Shown in pieces: positions 1 to 10,900 of a DNA stretch of 43,785 bases. Numbering within the stretch: the stretch's first letter is position 1; the number at the start of each line of letters is the position of its first letter. The translations under genes and the position numbers were made by a program. The DNA is from JBCDGZ01 sp038750655 (lineage in GTDB: Bacteria; Bacteroidota; Bacteroidia; Chitinophagales; Saprospiraceae). Below the pieces are notes generated by a model, which was not told the DNA's origin, did no database searches, and worked only from the letters and a program-made list of their open reading frames with translations. The stretch lies in contig JBCDGZ010000058.1 of the NCBI GenBank assembly GCA_038750655.1, positions 1 through 43,785 on the forward strand. Direction: 5' to 3'.

Positions 1-262
1 TTAAGACGTTATTGTAATCCATCGGTAGGGTAGGATCATTCAACCAAGTTTTAAGCGCATCTAGGTTAATTTCAGCTTCTCCTTTTTCAATTAAAATATT
101 GTGCTTTGAGGCGTAAGATTTCAAATTATCCAAGGTATCGAAGAGCAGCAGCTGATTAGCTGGATTGGTCAATACCGCGTCAACTTCATCAGTGATGTAG
201 ATTAACCAGTGAGTCGTTTGCTCGTATTTTATGGTAAAGCTAGTGTATATTTTTTTACTCAT
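1..262 (-). CDS. Candidate RHS-toxin immunity protein (3' end outside window)
   Basis: An ATG at 262 opens a frame that stays open for 87 codons and runs off the left edge, so the C-terminus is missing. The visible protein is small, acidic and soluble-looking, with no signal peptide or membrane segment; it starts MSKKIYTSFTIKYEQTTHWL and contains an NLKSYASKHNILIE segment followed by LDALKTWL. It lies directly downstream of the RHS gene on the same strand, where polymorphic-toxin immunity genes normally sit. The pattern of a short helix, a tryptophan-containing LxxWL segment and a small acidic protein fits immunity proteins in general, but I cannot assign a named family. A terminator separates it from the toxin gene, so it may have its own promoter or depend on read-through. 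The role is inferred from position. Confidence 0.7.
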   Translation of the reverse strand, partial: MSKKIYTSFTIKYEQTTHWLIYITDEVDAVLTNPANQLLLFDTLDNLKSYASKHNILIEKGEAEINLDALKTWLNDPTLPMDYNNVL

Positions 263-298
263 ATTTTAGTAGTTACCGTCCCTTTACAGGCTTAACAT

Positions 299-353
299 AA
301 AAAAATGAGGTTCAGTTTTATCAATACCTATTATTGGAATAAAACTGAACCTC
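299..353 (-). terminator. Intrinsic terminator between RHS gene and immunity candidate
   Basis: A perfect 15-bp stem (307-321 with 339-353) continues through a 2-nt bulge into five more pairs, leaving a short loop around 327-331. Read on the minus strand the stem is followed by one A and then seven T (positions 305-299). This is a textbook Rho-independent terminator for the RHS transcript, 30 bp past its stop codon. On the plus strand no T run follows directly, so it is oriented. Confidence 0.85.
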
Positions 354-382
354 CGGGCTATTTCCTATTCTTTTTCAGTTGA

Positions 383-3300
383 TTAATCATCTAATCTACT
401 GGCATACTTTTTCAATTTATTGTATTCTGATCCTGGTCCTGTCTTGTAGTTGCCTGCACCGTATTTACCTTCTAATAGTCGCTTAGCAAAATCATTAGGA
501 GATTCTCCGGGACTAGGTTTTTCTCCTTTGGCCCAATCAGGAATATCTGAGCCTTTAGCCTTTCCTGATTTTTTGCTCTTCTTTTTGCTTTTATTGCTCT
601 TTTTACCAAATCCAAGGTTTTTTCCTGGTCCCATCTGTGTGGGGGCCCTTCTTCGGGTCAGAATTTCTGCTACTTCCTTTAGATTTTGAACATTCTCTTG
701 ATTTTTGGGAGCATTCCAATCTCGGTCTACAATATCTCCAAATCGACTAATTTGATCAATCAGCCCATCTCCACATTCAATGTAACAAAAATCCTCATCC
801 TGTTTTACCCGATCTGGCTCTCCACCGTGCGCGTATTTATCATCAGGACGTAGATAACTGCCATCATACTCAGAGATATTATCATAGATGGCGATAAGTT
901 GTTTTTGTTTAAAAACTAAGATCACACCATCAGGTCCTGTGATCTCTAGGATTTCGCCGTAGTTTCGGTAGACCGTTCCGTTATTATCTACGTAAGTATC
1001 TGCATCAGAATCCACCCATATGATGGTCCCATCTTCCGACTCATAATAATCTCTTCCATCAATATCAACGCGCGAGATAGGGTTGTTTCCTACGTAATTA
1101 TACGGTGAACTATCATCATGGTATTCCGCCAAGGGATCAACGCCGTTCCATCTTCCCGTACTTGGATTGTACCATCTCGCTCCGTAATCCAACCAATTAA
1201 GGCCAAAGTCTTCATTAAGCTCTTTACCCGCGTAGGTATATTGGTTTTTAGCGCCAATCTGGGGTACCCAGTTCCCCTCCATATTCATCCCAAAGGGGTA
1301 GTAGTGGCCTTCTTGTAGGATTTCAGAATTCTGCCCACCGATGGTCAATTTACCATCATCATTAAGGTCGGCGAAGGTGATGCGGTTATTGCCAAGATGA
1401 TCCTTGATGGTATACTCGTAGCGATAGCCCGTTCCACCCACGGGGGTTAAGTCGTAAACAATCCGTCCTTCACTGTGGTAGATACCTTCTAATACCTGAT
1501 TTTTGTATTCAATACCTCCCAGGTAGTCTATTACAGTGCCATTTGTAGTGACTTTTTTCAGCTTATTTCCTTGAGCATCATAGATCAATTCTATGCTTCC
1601 ACCGGCGTCAAACGTAATTAACTTGGGGAGATTCATGAAATTGTACTCGATGGTAATGCCTTTATCAGGATCACGGGTCATATTCCCATTATCATCATGT
1701 ACATAATCCCCCGTTCCGGGCTTGAAGCCTTTTACGGCACTGCCCAAGTCTTTTATGGACTGCAACTGATTGCCATTATAAGCATAGCTCAATCGGTCTA
1801 TTGCACCATACATGGGGCCATTAGGGCTGCTGCATCCATTCATCAAACCGTTGCGATTTAGACTCAGAATATTTCCGCGTAAATCGTAAGTGATATTATC
1901 AACACCGTATTGGTTATTAGAGGTGTTGGTGCCATCTGTTTGAAATTCCACATATTGCGCCGTATTCAAACGATCCAGCTCATCATAAAATAAGCCATAC
2001 GTCTGGTAGGCTCTGCCTCTGGTTTGCCATTGTAGATTACTAATGTTACCGTTCCATCTCCCCGGACCACTTAGTTCATTCCCCTGATCATCTTTCTTTT
2101 CGTTGTAGTACAGGCGTAGAGAAAATAAATCATAGTTATCTAAGCTGTTCCCCAAGCCCAGATCGACATCAAAGGTTTGATCTACACTTGAAATACCTAC
2201 GGGTTGTAAGATGATATAGTCTCCGAGCAAAGCGGCTAGTTCTTGCTGGAAAAGGTAAATTTCACTTCCATTGCAAAGTTTGACTCGAAGCAGCAGGGCT
2301 GGTAGCGTTAGGTCATTAACCGTCATGTTTTGGGCAGCAACATGGATGGGTTCCAGTGAAAGCAGCTGCAAAGTTTGTTCTGCTTCGCTACATTCTGGAA
2401 TCGGCGTATAGCAGGGCTTTATCGGAGGATCAATCTCACAAAGCGCCTGATATTTTACATTAACAATTACAGCATCCAAAGAAAAAATACCGCCAATCAT
2501 GGTAACAACTTTCATATTACCCATTTGTACAGTGCTCAGGCTACTGTCTGGTTCCAATAGGAATTCACTGTCTGGGATACCAGGAAAGTTGAACGTCAAG
2601 AATCGATTTCCACCATTTATGGTGACAAAATCTGTCCCGTCGTGTAATCCGATATGAATCTGCTTTACATAATTTTGAATACCCTTCAGGGTAACGTTGT
2701 ACTCCACATTCGAAGCACTACTCGGCAGTTGGCTCTGGAAACTAGCATCCCACACGACCTCCGCTCCACCATTGAAATTCCATAAGATGCCATCTTCTGC
2801 TAGCGAGTTATCAATATTATCATTTTCCAGCACATTATACCAAGCCGGACCTCTGCTGAAATAAGAGTTTCCACGATTGATAGAAACACTGTGGGCAGGA
2901 AAAGATTCATCGTAAGTACAGCGGTCATTTTCACAAACATCTGGAAGTACAAACTCCGGTGTTTCGGTCTTGCGAAGCGTAATCAACTCTCCAAATGGCC
3001 TCATTGTCGTCACCCCTTTGATACGAACCGGAATACTTTGTGTCTCACTATTAACATCGATGCATTCTTCCTTGACATAATCCCCGGGGAAAAGGGTATG
3101 CTCTTCTGGCAGCATTAACACTTCTCTACCATCTTTAAATCGTACCCTAGACAGCTTCGTTGGATAATTAATGTCACTCAATTGTTTGGTATTGAGGATC
3201 GTGGTAATTTGATCGTTAAGTGTAGTTCGGAAGGAACTTGCAGTGCTGTTCGGAGGTAGGGGGACAGGGATTTGCGGATAGTCAATACAAGGATCATAGC

Positions 3301-6300
3301 AATTTACATCCATATTTCCGTAGGACAACCGCAGGCGAAGTAGTTCCTCTAGGTCTACAACGAGGTCCCCACAATCACTGATGGGTTGTTCGGGCAAAGC
3401 CTCACAGCTTTCTACTGACAAATTCGAACCGGCAGGATGTATCCTGTTGATATGAGTTAACCAATCTCTAATATTATAGGTATAGTCAATGGACTGCAAG
3501 TAATCAGAGGTACTGAAATCATAAGCGAGGTTCTTTTCGATCAAGCGATCTTTGTAATCATAACGAAGATTGGCAATCCGAACATTAGGGACGTCATCCA
3601 ATTTAAACCAATGGTCGGTCATGCGTTTAGAATGATCAAAGTCGTAGCTTTCCACCAAGCGAATACTCTCATACCCAGTATGTCTTCTGGTGTAATGAGT
3701 TATCCGATCTGTACCACTATCGTAAGAATTAGTAACAATATCAGAGCCATTAGAGAGATGGTTATCCGCAGTAGTCGTTAAAACCCTTCCCAGGTGATCA
3801 TAGGTGTATATGGTATTGAGCATGCTGCCATTATTGGCACCCCCCAAAATAGCAACAGCAGAGGTGGCCAACTTCCCTAGGGAAGCACCGGGTGCAGAAT
3901 CATAAGTATTATTAATGACCAGGTTTCCATTAGTCGTCTGTGTCAGTAGTCGACCATAATCATCGTAATCATAGATCGTACTATTTCCATTTCCATCCAG
4001 GATACTTTCGATTTCATCTTTATTATTATAACCAATAGTGGTATTAGCCGTGCCGGGCATTCTTTGCATTTCTACCCGGTCCCTATCATCATAGTAATAT
4101 CTGAAAGAAAGAATGTCGTCAATTGAAGTGGCATCCGGAGGCATAATGCCCAGAAGATTATTTCTGTGATCGTAGACATTGTAGGTATCCACATATGCAT
4201 CATCCAAATACTCTCTGGTCAAAACTAATCGGCCAATTTTATCTTTGAAGTCAACAACTGCGTTGCCGTTTTCATCTGTAAACTCTTGACGGTACAATTG
4301 ACCATCTCCATAGAAGCCACCAGTTTGATAATTGATCACTTCTTCATTGGCTGCATTCGCTCCGTAACTAATCCCTGCTGCCGAGCCATCGGCAAACATA
4401 GTTCCTGTACTACGGTTCAAAGGAGAGTTGTCGTACAAGGGCGTTTCAAAGGGGCCATACGGCGGCATGTAGCCTCCATTCCCTAAAGTTCGGTAAGGCA
4501 AATAGGACTGTGAAACTCTACCCGCATTGTCATAAGTAAGGGCATCAGCGACATCCTCCATATTGGGCGAATAGTCCTTAGCGACCGAGACGGTCGGGCG
4601 GCCAAGGCCATCGAAGTAATTATTCTGATCCAGATTACTGGCACTACTCGTGACATTAATGTAGTTCCGATTACCATTGACTTGCTCCAAGTGATAGCTG
4701 TATGAAATGCCTATACCTCCATTGCGTTCGCTCTCTCCGGTTAATCGAAAAAAGTCATCATATCTAAATTCAGATTTGATATTATTTTCGTCCTTAATCT
4801 CTTTCAATAAACGATTGGTATCGTAGTAATCATACTCATGCCCCCATTGGCCGTACTGCTTCGTTTTGAGGAGCCCTACCTTCGCAGCATTAGTATAGTA
4901 GGTATAGGTTTCTGCGAAAGGGAAAAAGTTGGCTTGCTTGGAAGAGAGGAGGCCCTTGTTGGCACCAGAGCTGTAATAGTTCAATGTTGTCCTTAACAAA
5001 CTATTATTTTCATCAGCAAAAACTTCGTAATATTGATAAGGTAATATGGCACCGGAGAAGTTGGCGTACTTTAATTTTTGTCCTCCCAATGTCAATCCGC
5101 CTACGTAGCTGATCTCCTCCAAAGGATACTGAATCATATTCCTATCATTCATCAGACCAATCAAATACTGGCTGGTCTTCGTACTAACACCGACGGCATC
5201 CTTGGGATAGAGTATTTCTTTTCGATGAATTTTACCATCGCTATTTTCCATAGAGGTAGCAATGGGTAAGGTGTGGTTATCTCCAACGGTATAATCTGTT
5301 ACCGTTGTAACGCCATCCATAGAAACCGTTTTACTTTCCAAATATTTGAAAGCAGAAATAAAGTTGCTTTTCCCTACCGCGATATAATGCTCGGAGCAGC
5401 CAAAGCAGTTGACATGGGCTCTAGTGGTTGGAATCTTCTCATAATTCCTGATAGCATAATCATACGTGGTCTGCTGAACAACTCCTCCCGATTCATCATA
5501 CTGCGCTACGAACAGTAGTTGACCTCGGTTCCATCTATAGTTAGAAAATTTTGGATACGGATGTAAGCTGTACTCGTAAGGATAGGGAAAGGAATAATGG
5601 TCGGTATTGGTTTCAACGAACGGAAGTTCATAAATATACTCTTGATTGTCCGGACTCCATTCATCCCGCAATACACCATACGAATAAGAAGCAGGAACAT
5701 CATAGCCATAAACGGTTTTCCCATTACCCTGAAAATCAATCTTAACGACTTCATACATGACATGACTACCACTGATGAAATAACGCCCGGAGTGCCACTT
5801 CGTATAATCATTGGGGTTGTTCCCCGGAACATAGGGCGCATTTTGTCCCAATCTAAAAACAGTGGCAAATTCTGGCATACTCAACAGCTCGCCAGTGGAC
5901 TTCCCATTGCTGTATTCATAGATGAAATCTTGAACGACATCGTTATTGACACTCAACCCATCATGTTCGGTTATCCGCTTGACTCTCAGACCTCCGCCTT
6001 TGAAATTATCGCTGCCGTAATTAAATCGAGTGGTATTAAATCTGAATTCATGCGGTTCATATTCATAGTGTAAGCTTCCTCCCGTAGGGTAAGTAACGCT
6101 GGTTAATATCCCGGCCTTCATCAAGTCATAATCAGAAGATCGATCCGCTCCTTGCATCAGGACTTCATTCCCTAGATAGGATGTTCTAGGATAAATGGAG
6201 AACATATTTCTGTAGTAGGTCTGAGCATCCGAAGGGTATGCATAAAGGCTAGGCAATAGATTGTCCTCACCATTGCCATTGTAAAATCCCCAATGATCTT

Positions 6301-7729
6301 TTTGTACCGAGTGTCTTGGCGGGAGGGGGGTATTGTTGTAGGAAAAAGCATAAGGAGGTAGGGCCGAGTTACCAGCTTTCTCTGTCACCTGATCCAGTCT
6401 TAATCTTTCTCGATGCGCCTCAACCCACGCTGGAAGATTAGAACAGCCAAGGTTTGTTTTGGGGAAATAGGAATAGTCGAAATCAAAGGTCTTTATGGTT
6501 GTTCCAGCAGTGTTTTTTATATGAATAAAACTCAATGCATTGCCCTGCGAAGGGAATGGAATGGAGGGATCAAGGTCATAATAAAATAAATCATCCCGAT
6601 CCTCCTCCGCAACAAACTCTAAAGACCCATAGCGCCAATCAATGCGATTCAAGCGCTTCTTCAAGATAATAGACAACACCGAAGTGGTCTCCGGATTATA
6701 ACCGGGGCTATAAGCGGAGTCCGTATTATCATCAGGCGCATATACCTTATGCTCTTGGTTGGTTATTTTTTGATCAGCAATAAATTCATCTTCATAGCTT
6801 AGAGTAATCTCTGCAAAATCTTCCCCTTGCGGAGAAATGATCTTACTCAATCTCCAACTAGAAAAAGCCATTTGGGTATTGGTGCCTTCCGGTTCATAGG
6901 GGGTAGCAAAACGGGGCTCGCAGTCCGTAGAGGTAAGCCCCTGTCTTAATTTGGTGTAAGCAAAGGTGCTTTCGGGTTGGTCAAAAATATATTGAACACC
7001 GTCCGGAGTGGTCAGTGTGAATTCTAAAATTGCGCCATATACGCTATAGCCAGCATAAGGCAAAAAAGGCTGGATGGTCTGCGCAGTTTTGACATATTCG
7101 ACCTTAATATCATTTTCGGAAAACATCCTGGCTTCACCATCTGGTCCAAAGATGAAGCTCCCTTTGTAGCTGCCAAAGTTGAAATGAAAAATATCTGGCG
7201 ACTGGTCTTTTGATTGCTGCGCTAAATGATTTTGTTCTTCTGTGGTATAATCATTAGGATGCTTATTGTAAATATTATTTGAAAAGTTACTATCATATAA
7301 ATAACCGGCGTTGCTGCGAAAGTTATTGTTGACAATGACCTTATGAACATCGTCTGGCAAACTATTTACCTCTCGAACAATAGCTCCACCGGCACTTAAA
7401 TTCCAGCCAAGTCCTACCCAGGAAGCCAACTGATCGACCTTCACCCCAGATGCCTGATAGGCTAAGGTGATCGGCAAAGCCAGGTCTTTATCAATGACAT
7501 CAAATATCGGAATGTTAATCGTCGGTGTTCCTGTGTTATAACTTACTCCCGATAGTACCTGATTTTCAAGTCCTGCCGCAGAAGGAGAACTTGCTAGCCC
7601 ACCATCGTTGATTTGTGAATGAGCTAGCGTAAGAACAGTGCTTAAAAATAATAAGACAAATAATCCTCTTTTTAACCAATAAAGTTTTTGATTGGAGATT
7701 ACTAATGAAGTGAATTTTTCTTTTGACAT
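383..7729 (-). CDS. RHS/YD-repeat protein, candidate polymorphic toxin (2448 aa)
   Basis: Very large secreted RHS protein. Residues about 20-39 form a signal peptide (hydrophobic LFVLLFLSTVLTLAHSQ after an unusually long n-region). The first ~1000 residues are the Bacteroidota-style N-terminal part (the SPSAAGLENQVLSGVSYNTGTP stretch and a WVGLGWNLSAGG motif). YD repeats such as YDDYGRLLTQTTNGNLV and YDHLGRVLTTTADN follow at about 1000-1440 and again at 1880-2150. Residues about 1443-1876 are an unusual non-YD insert. The conserved RHS core is at about 2150-2225 (LNWLDYGARWYNPSTGRW, then YNYVGNNPISRVDIDG). Beyond the core lies a variable ~220-residue tail with a Lys/Ser/Gly-rich linker (about 2375-2395) and a compact terminal module (IPDWAKGE, GPGSEYNKLKKYASR). 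In this family the core marks the boundary between shell and toxin; the toxin activity here is unassigned. The next gene downstream is the immunity candidate. Confidence 0.9.
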   Translation of the reverse strand: MSKEKFTSLVISNQKLYWLKRGLFVLLFLSTVLTLAHSQINDGGLASSPSAAGLENQVLSGVSYNTGTPTINIPIFDVIDKDLALPITLAYQASGVKVDQLASWVGLGWNLSAGGAIVREVNSLPDDVHKVIVNNNFRSNAGYLYDSNFSNNIYNKHPNDYTTEEQNHLAQQSKDQSPDIFHFNFGSYKGSFIFGPDGEARMFSENDIKVEYVKTAQTIQPFLPYAGYSVYGAILEFTLTTPDGVQYIFDQPESTFAYTKLRQGLTSTDCEPRFATPYEPEGTNTQMAFSSWRLSKIISPQGEDFAEITLSYEDEFIADQKITNQEHKVYAPDDNTDSAYSPGYNPETTSVLSIILKKRLNRIDWRYGSLEFVAEEDRDDLFYYDLDPSIPFPSQGNALSFIHIKNTAGTTIKTFDFDYSYFPKTNLGCSNLPAWVEAHRERLRLDQVTEKAGNSALPPYAFSYNNTPLPPRHSVQKDHWGFYNGNGEDNLLPSLYAYPSDAQTYYRNMFSIYPRTSYLGNEVLMQGADRSSDYDLMKAGILTSVTYPTGGSLHYEYEPHEFRFNTTRFNYGSDNFKGGGLRVKRITEHDGLSVNNDVVQDFIYEYSNGKSTGELLSMPEFATVFRLGQNAPYVPGNNPNDYTKWHSGRYFISGSHVMYEVVKIDFQGNGKTVYGYDVPASYSYGVLRDEWSPDNQEYIYELPFVETNTDHYSFPYPYEYSLHPYPKFSNYRWNRGQLLFVAQYDESGGVVQQTTYDYAIRNYEKIPTTRAHVNCFGCSEHYIAVGKSNFISAFKYLESKTVSMDGVTTVTDYTVGDNHTLPIATSMENSDGKIHRKEILYPKDAVGVSTKTSQYLIGLMNDRNMIQYPLEEISYVGGLTLGGQKLKYANFSGAILPYQYYEVFADENNSLLRTTLNYYSSGANKGLLSSKQANFFPFAETYTYYTNAAKVGLLKTKQYGQWGHEYDYYDTNRLLKEIKDENNIKSEFRYDDFFRLTGESERNGGIGISYSYHLEQVNGNRNYINVTSSASNLDQNNYFDGLGRPTVSVAKDYSPNMEDVADALTYDNAGRVSQSYLPYRTLGNGGYMPPYGPFETPLYDNSPLNRSTGTMFADGSAAGISYGANAANEEVINYQTGGFYGDGQLYRQEFTDENGNAVVDFKDKIGRLVLTREYLDDAYVDTYNVYDHRNNLLGIMPPDATSIDDILSFRYYYDDRDRVEMQRMPGTANTTIGYNNKDEIESILDGNGNSTIYDYDDYGRLLTQTTNGNLVINNTYDSAPGASLGKLATSAVAILGGANNGSMLNTIYTYDHLGRVLTTTADNHLSNGSDIVTNSYDSGTDRITHYTRRHTGYESIRLVESYDFDHSKRMTDHWFKLDDVPNVRIANLRYDYKDRLIEKNLAYDFSTSDYLQSIDYTYNIRDWLTHINRIHPAGSNLSVESCEALPEQPISDCGDLVVDLEELLRLRLSYGNMDVNCYDPCIDYPQIPVPLPPNSTASSFRTTLNDQITTILNTKQLSDINYPTKLSRVRFKDGREVLMLPEEHTLFPGDYVKEECIDVNSETQSIPVRIKGVTTMRPFGELITLRKTETPEFVLPDVCENDRCTYDESFPAHSVSINRGNSYFSRGPAWYNVLENDNIDNSLAEDGILWNFNGGAEVVWDASFQSQLPSSASNVEYNVTLKGIQNYVKQIHIGLHDGTDFVTINGGNRFLTFNFPGIPDSEFLLEPDSSLSTVQMGNMKVVTMIGGIFSLDAVIVNVKYQALCEIDPPIKPCYTPIPECSEAEQTLQLLSLEPIHVAAQNMTVNDLTLPALLLRVKLCNGSEIYLFQQELAALLGDYIILQPVGISSVDQTFDVDLGLGNSLDNYDLFSLRLYYNEKKDDQGNELSGPGRWNGNISNLQWQTRGRAYQTYGLFYDELDRLNTAQYVEFQTDGTNTSNNQYGVDNITYDLRGNILSLNRNGLMNGCSSPNGPMYGAIDRLSYAYNGNQLQSIKDLGSAVKGFKPGTGDYVHDDNGNMTRDPDKGITIEYNFMNLPKLITFDAGGSIELIYDAQGNKLKKVTTNGTVIDYLGGIEYKNQVLEGIYHSEGRIVYDLTPVGGTGYRYEYTIKDHLGNNRITFADLNDDGKLTIGGQNSEILQEGHYYPFGMNMEGNWVPQIGAKNQYTYAGKELNEDFGLNWLDYGARWYNPSTGRWNGVDPLAEYHDDSSPYNYVGNNPISRVDIDGRDYYESEDGTIIWVDSDADTYVDNNGTVYRNYGEILEITGPDGVILVFKQKQLIAIYDNISEYDGSYLRPDDKYAHGGEPDRVKQDEDFCYIECGDGLIDQISRFGDIVDRDWNAPKNQENVQNLKEVAEILTRRRAPTQMGPGKNLGFGKKSNKSKKKSKKSGKAKGSDIPDWAKGEKPSPGESPNDFAKRLLEGKYGAGNYKTGPGSEYNKLKKYASRLDD

Positions 7730-7837
7730 AGCTTTATATTTTCTCCCTTTATACTTCTTCTAATAAAAGGTGAGCATATAAAGTTATTTTTTTTTGCTGG
7801 CATTCAGATAGAATAAGAAAGCACAGGCACAAATTGA

Positions 7838-7883
7838 CAGTGGCAGCGTAGAGCTTATCAAAAGACCCCTACAACTGCCACTG
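7838..7883. other. Inverted repeat downstream of the T9SS propeller gene
   Basis: CAGTGGCAG (7838-7846) pairs perfectly with CTGCCACTG (7875-7883) across a 28-nt loop. It lies about 20 bp past the stop codon of the minus-strand gene ending at 7905 and before the RHS start at 7729. No T tract follows, so it is not a classic terminator; it could be a 3' stabilising hairpin. The rest of 7730-7904 holds no gene. Confidence 0.35.
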
Positions 7884-7904
7884 CAAACTATTCAAAATAA
7901 GTGT

Positions 7905-10900
7905 CTAATACCGCTGCTTAATAAACCGTTGAAGCGTCTGCTTCTTCCTCCGGGTCGAACCTTCCAGCAAAAGGTAATACATTCCAGCACTCAAGTCACT
8001 TACCTCCAAGACGTATTCATTGATGCCCGCATCCAGGGCAATCCAGACCTTACGGACCAATTGTCCCTCCGCGCTGTACACCTCCAAGGCTTGTTTGCGG
8101 CGACTATCGCTCAGCAATCTTATCCTCAAGACATCCACCGCAGGGTTGGGGTAGAGCTGATGAATGTGTACCGAGGTTTCTGCCTGCAGAGGCGATGACT
8201 GCTGATCCACCCGAATATTGGAGCTGGGGCTAAGGGTGATCGCCGCCTCGTCATCTTCCTGCGGGACTATGCCCGAATTATTATCCGGCGAAGAATCCAA
8301 ATCGCTTGGCGTCTGTGCGATTACTTGAGCGAAAAGAGTCATCGGACGGTTGTTTTGGAGGGTGAATAGCGTCAGCTCGACCGTCTCTGTAGCCCCTGGG
8401 AGTAGATCAACAAGGTCCCATTTGGCCACCCAATCGTCATAAACACCAGCAGTAACCGTCTGACTGACGTAAGCCAGATCGCTAGGCTTTTTGAGAGCGA
8501 CTGTGGCACTTTCCGCTGTTCTGGTCCCCCGATTACTGATAGCAATCACATAGGTGACATTTTGATAAATACCAAAACCAGCAGAAGTACTCGTTACGCT
8601 CATCTCTAGATCGACACCATCTCCGCTGATCGGTTGATAATTGACTAAGAGGAAGTTCGAGGCATTGTTGCCAAGCGAAGCAGTATTGACCGTCTTGTCT
8701 TTATCCAGCTTAACACGCACGGCTCCGGCTGTTGTCGGATTGACGACGAGGCTAAAGCTGCTGTTGCTCGTTCTGCTGATCGCTCCGGCCGTCGCATTGT
8801 CCAAGGTAAAGTCGGCTCCCGTCAAATCGCTTACTGCTTCATTAAATTGAACGGTGACCGTAAAAGGACCGCTGACCGTATCCGCCGCCGTACTCAGTTG
8901 TACGGAGGGTGGGGCTTGAATACCTTGAACCGTATTGACACAGAATTTATCCAGCAAGAAGCGTTTTTCGTCTCCAAATTTGTAGGCCCAAAGGTAGCCC
9001 TGTGTAGCACCCGCCGGCGGGCGGCTAATCAGCTCGTATTCCATATAGCCACCGATAGTTAACTCTGTTCTATCTTCTCCCAATTCCTCCCCCGCAGCAT
9101 CCAGATAGCGGACGCCAAAGCCAGCCCATTCTACCCCTACCTGTATCGCTGCAAAAGCTTTGATGGTAATGATGTCATCGGAAGTGATGAGAAAAGTTTC
9201 CGCCTGACCAAAGCCACCTTCTTCCGGGCCAATTTGCAGGGCGCAGCAATCGGTAGGACTGCTGATTTGCTCGGTGTTGCCAAAGTTATTCCAACCTGTA
9301 AAACCTTCTATGAAATCAGGATTCTCGTTGATGCAGACATCCGTAGTAGGTTGGAAGTTGACCGATAGGGTAGTAGCGCGGAGGTTCCCATTGCCTACGG
9401 CATCGCTGACCTTATTTTCGGGCAAGCCTAAGCTGACCAGCCCTGCTGATACCGGAGTTACCGTAAGACTATAATTGGCTCCCGTCCCCGAAAGGCCCGA
9501 AAGCGTACCATTGATGATCGTAAAATCATCTAGGCTAAGTCCCGTAACTACTTCACTAAAGGTAATATCAACGGGAAAAGGACCACGGACGCTATTGCTG
9601 GGCGTACTCATACTGACGGTCGGGCGAATGGTATCCGGGCCATCGCCAAGAATCACACTGGCCTCATCATCCTCCGTAGGGATACAGCAGCTGCCATTAC
9701 CCGGCGTAGAGTCTACATCCTCCGGCGAGGCACTTTCAACCTGAGCATAAGCAACAATGTTGCCCGTACCCCGAAGGGTAAACAACGTCAGCTCCAAGGT
9801 CGCACTTTGCCCAGCACCCAGGCTATTGATGCGCCACTCGCCCGTCCAATTGAAGTAGAGCCCCTCCGAAACGGTTTGGCTGACGTAGGCCATATCAGCA
9901 GGGGAGGGGAAGTTGACGAGAATATTCTCAGCAGGGACTGCACTGGTATTGGAGAGGGCCAGGGTATAGGTGCGATTTTGGTAGATCGTTAAGGCGGTAT
10001 TATCCAAGCTCAAGCTCAGTTGAAGATCTGTTTTGTCGCCACCGCTGATGGATTGGTAAAAGACTTCCAAAAGGTTAGAGGCGGTGTTGCCATTGCCCGC
10101 ATCGTCGGCTACGCTATTGGCCGGCAATTGTAAGGTGACGATGCCGGGGGCCTGCGGGCTGACTAGGAGGCTAGAAGTTTGGCCGTTGAGCGTCTGTAGA
10201 TTCGACAGGCTTGCATTGCTACTAATCAGGTCGTTGGTGGTCAGGCCGGAGACGGCCTCGCTGAAAAGTAGGCTAACATCGAAGGGGCCGTTGACGGTAT
10301 CGCGGGGCGTAGAGAGGGTAACGCTGGGCGGCGTGTCATCTACGGGCTGTATGGTGAGGGTGAGCAGGTTAGAGGCAGTATTGCCATTCCCGGCGTCGTC
10401 GTTGGCGGCATCAGCAGGGAGTTGGATGCTCACTTGGCCACTGTTGCCGGGGGTGACGGCTAAGGTGTAGCTGCTATTGCTAATCATCGTCAGTAGTGTC
10501 GCATTGCCATTGCTCACTTCAAAGTCGCTGAGGGCTAGCCCGCTGACGGCCTCGCTGAATTCAACATTGATGTCGAAGGGGCCGTTGACGGTGGTAGCGG
10601 TGCTGCTTAGGGAAACGCTGGGTGGGGTGACATCTACGGGCTGTATGGTCAGCGTAAGGAGGTTAGAAATGGTATTGCCATTTCCGGCGGCGTCGCTGGC
10701 GGTGTAGGCGGGGAGTTGAATGCTTACACTGCCATTGCTGCCGGGCGTCACGGCTAGCGTATAGCTACTGGTTGAGAGGGTACTCAGCGCGGTGGCACTG
10801 CCGTTGGTGATGTTGAAGTCGCCGGCCGTTAGCCCGGAGACAGCCTCGCTGAATTCAACGTTGATATTGAAGGGGCCGCTGACAGTCGTAGTGCTGCTGC

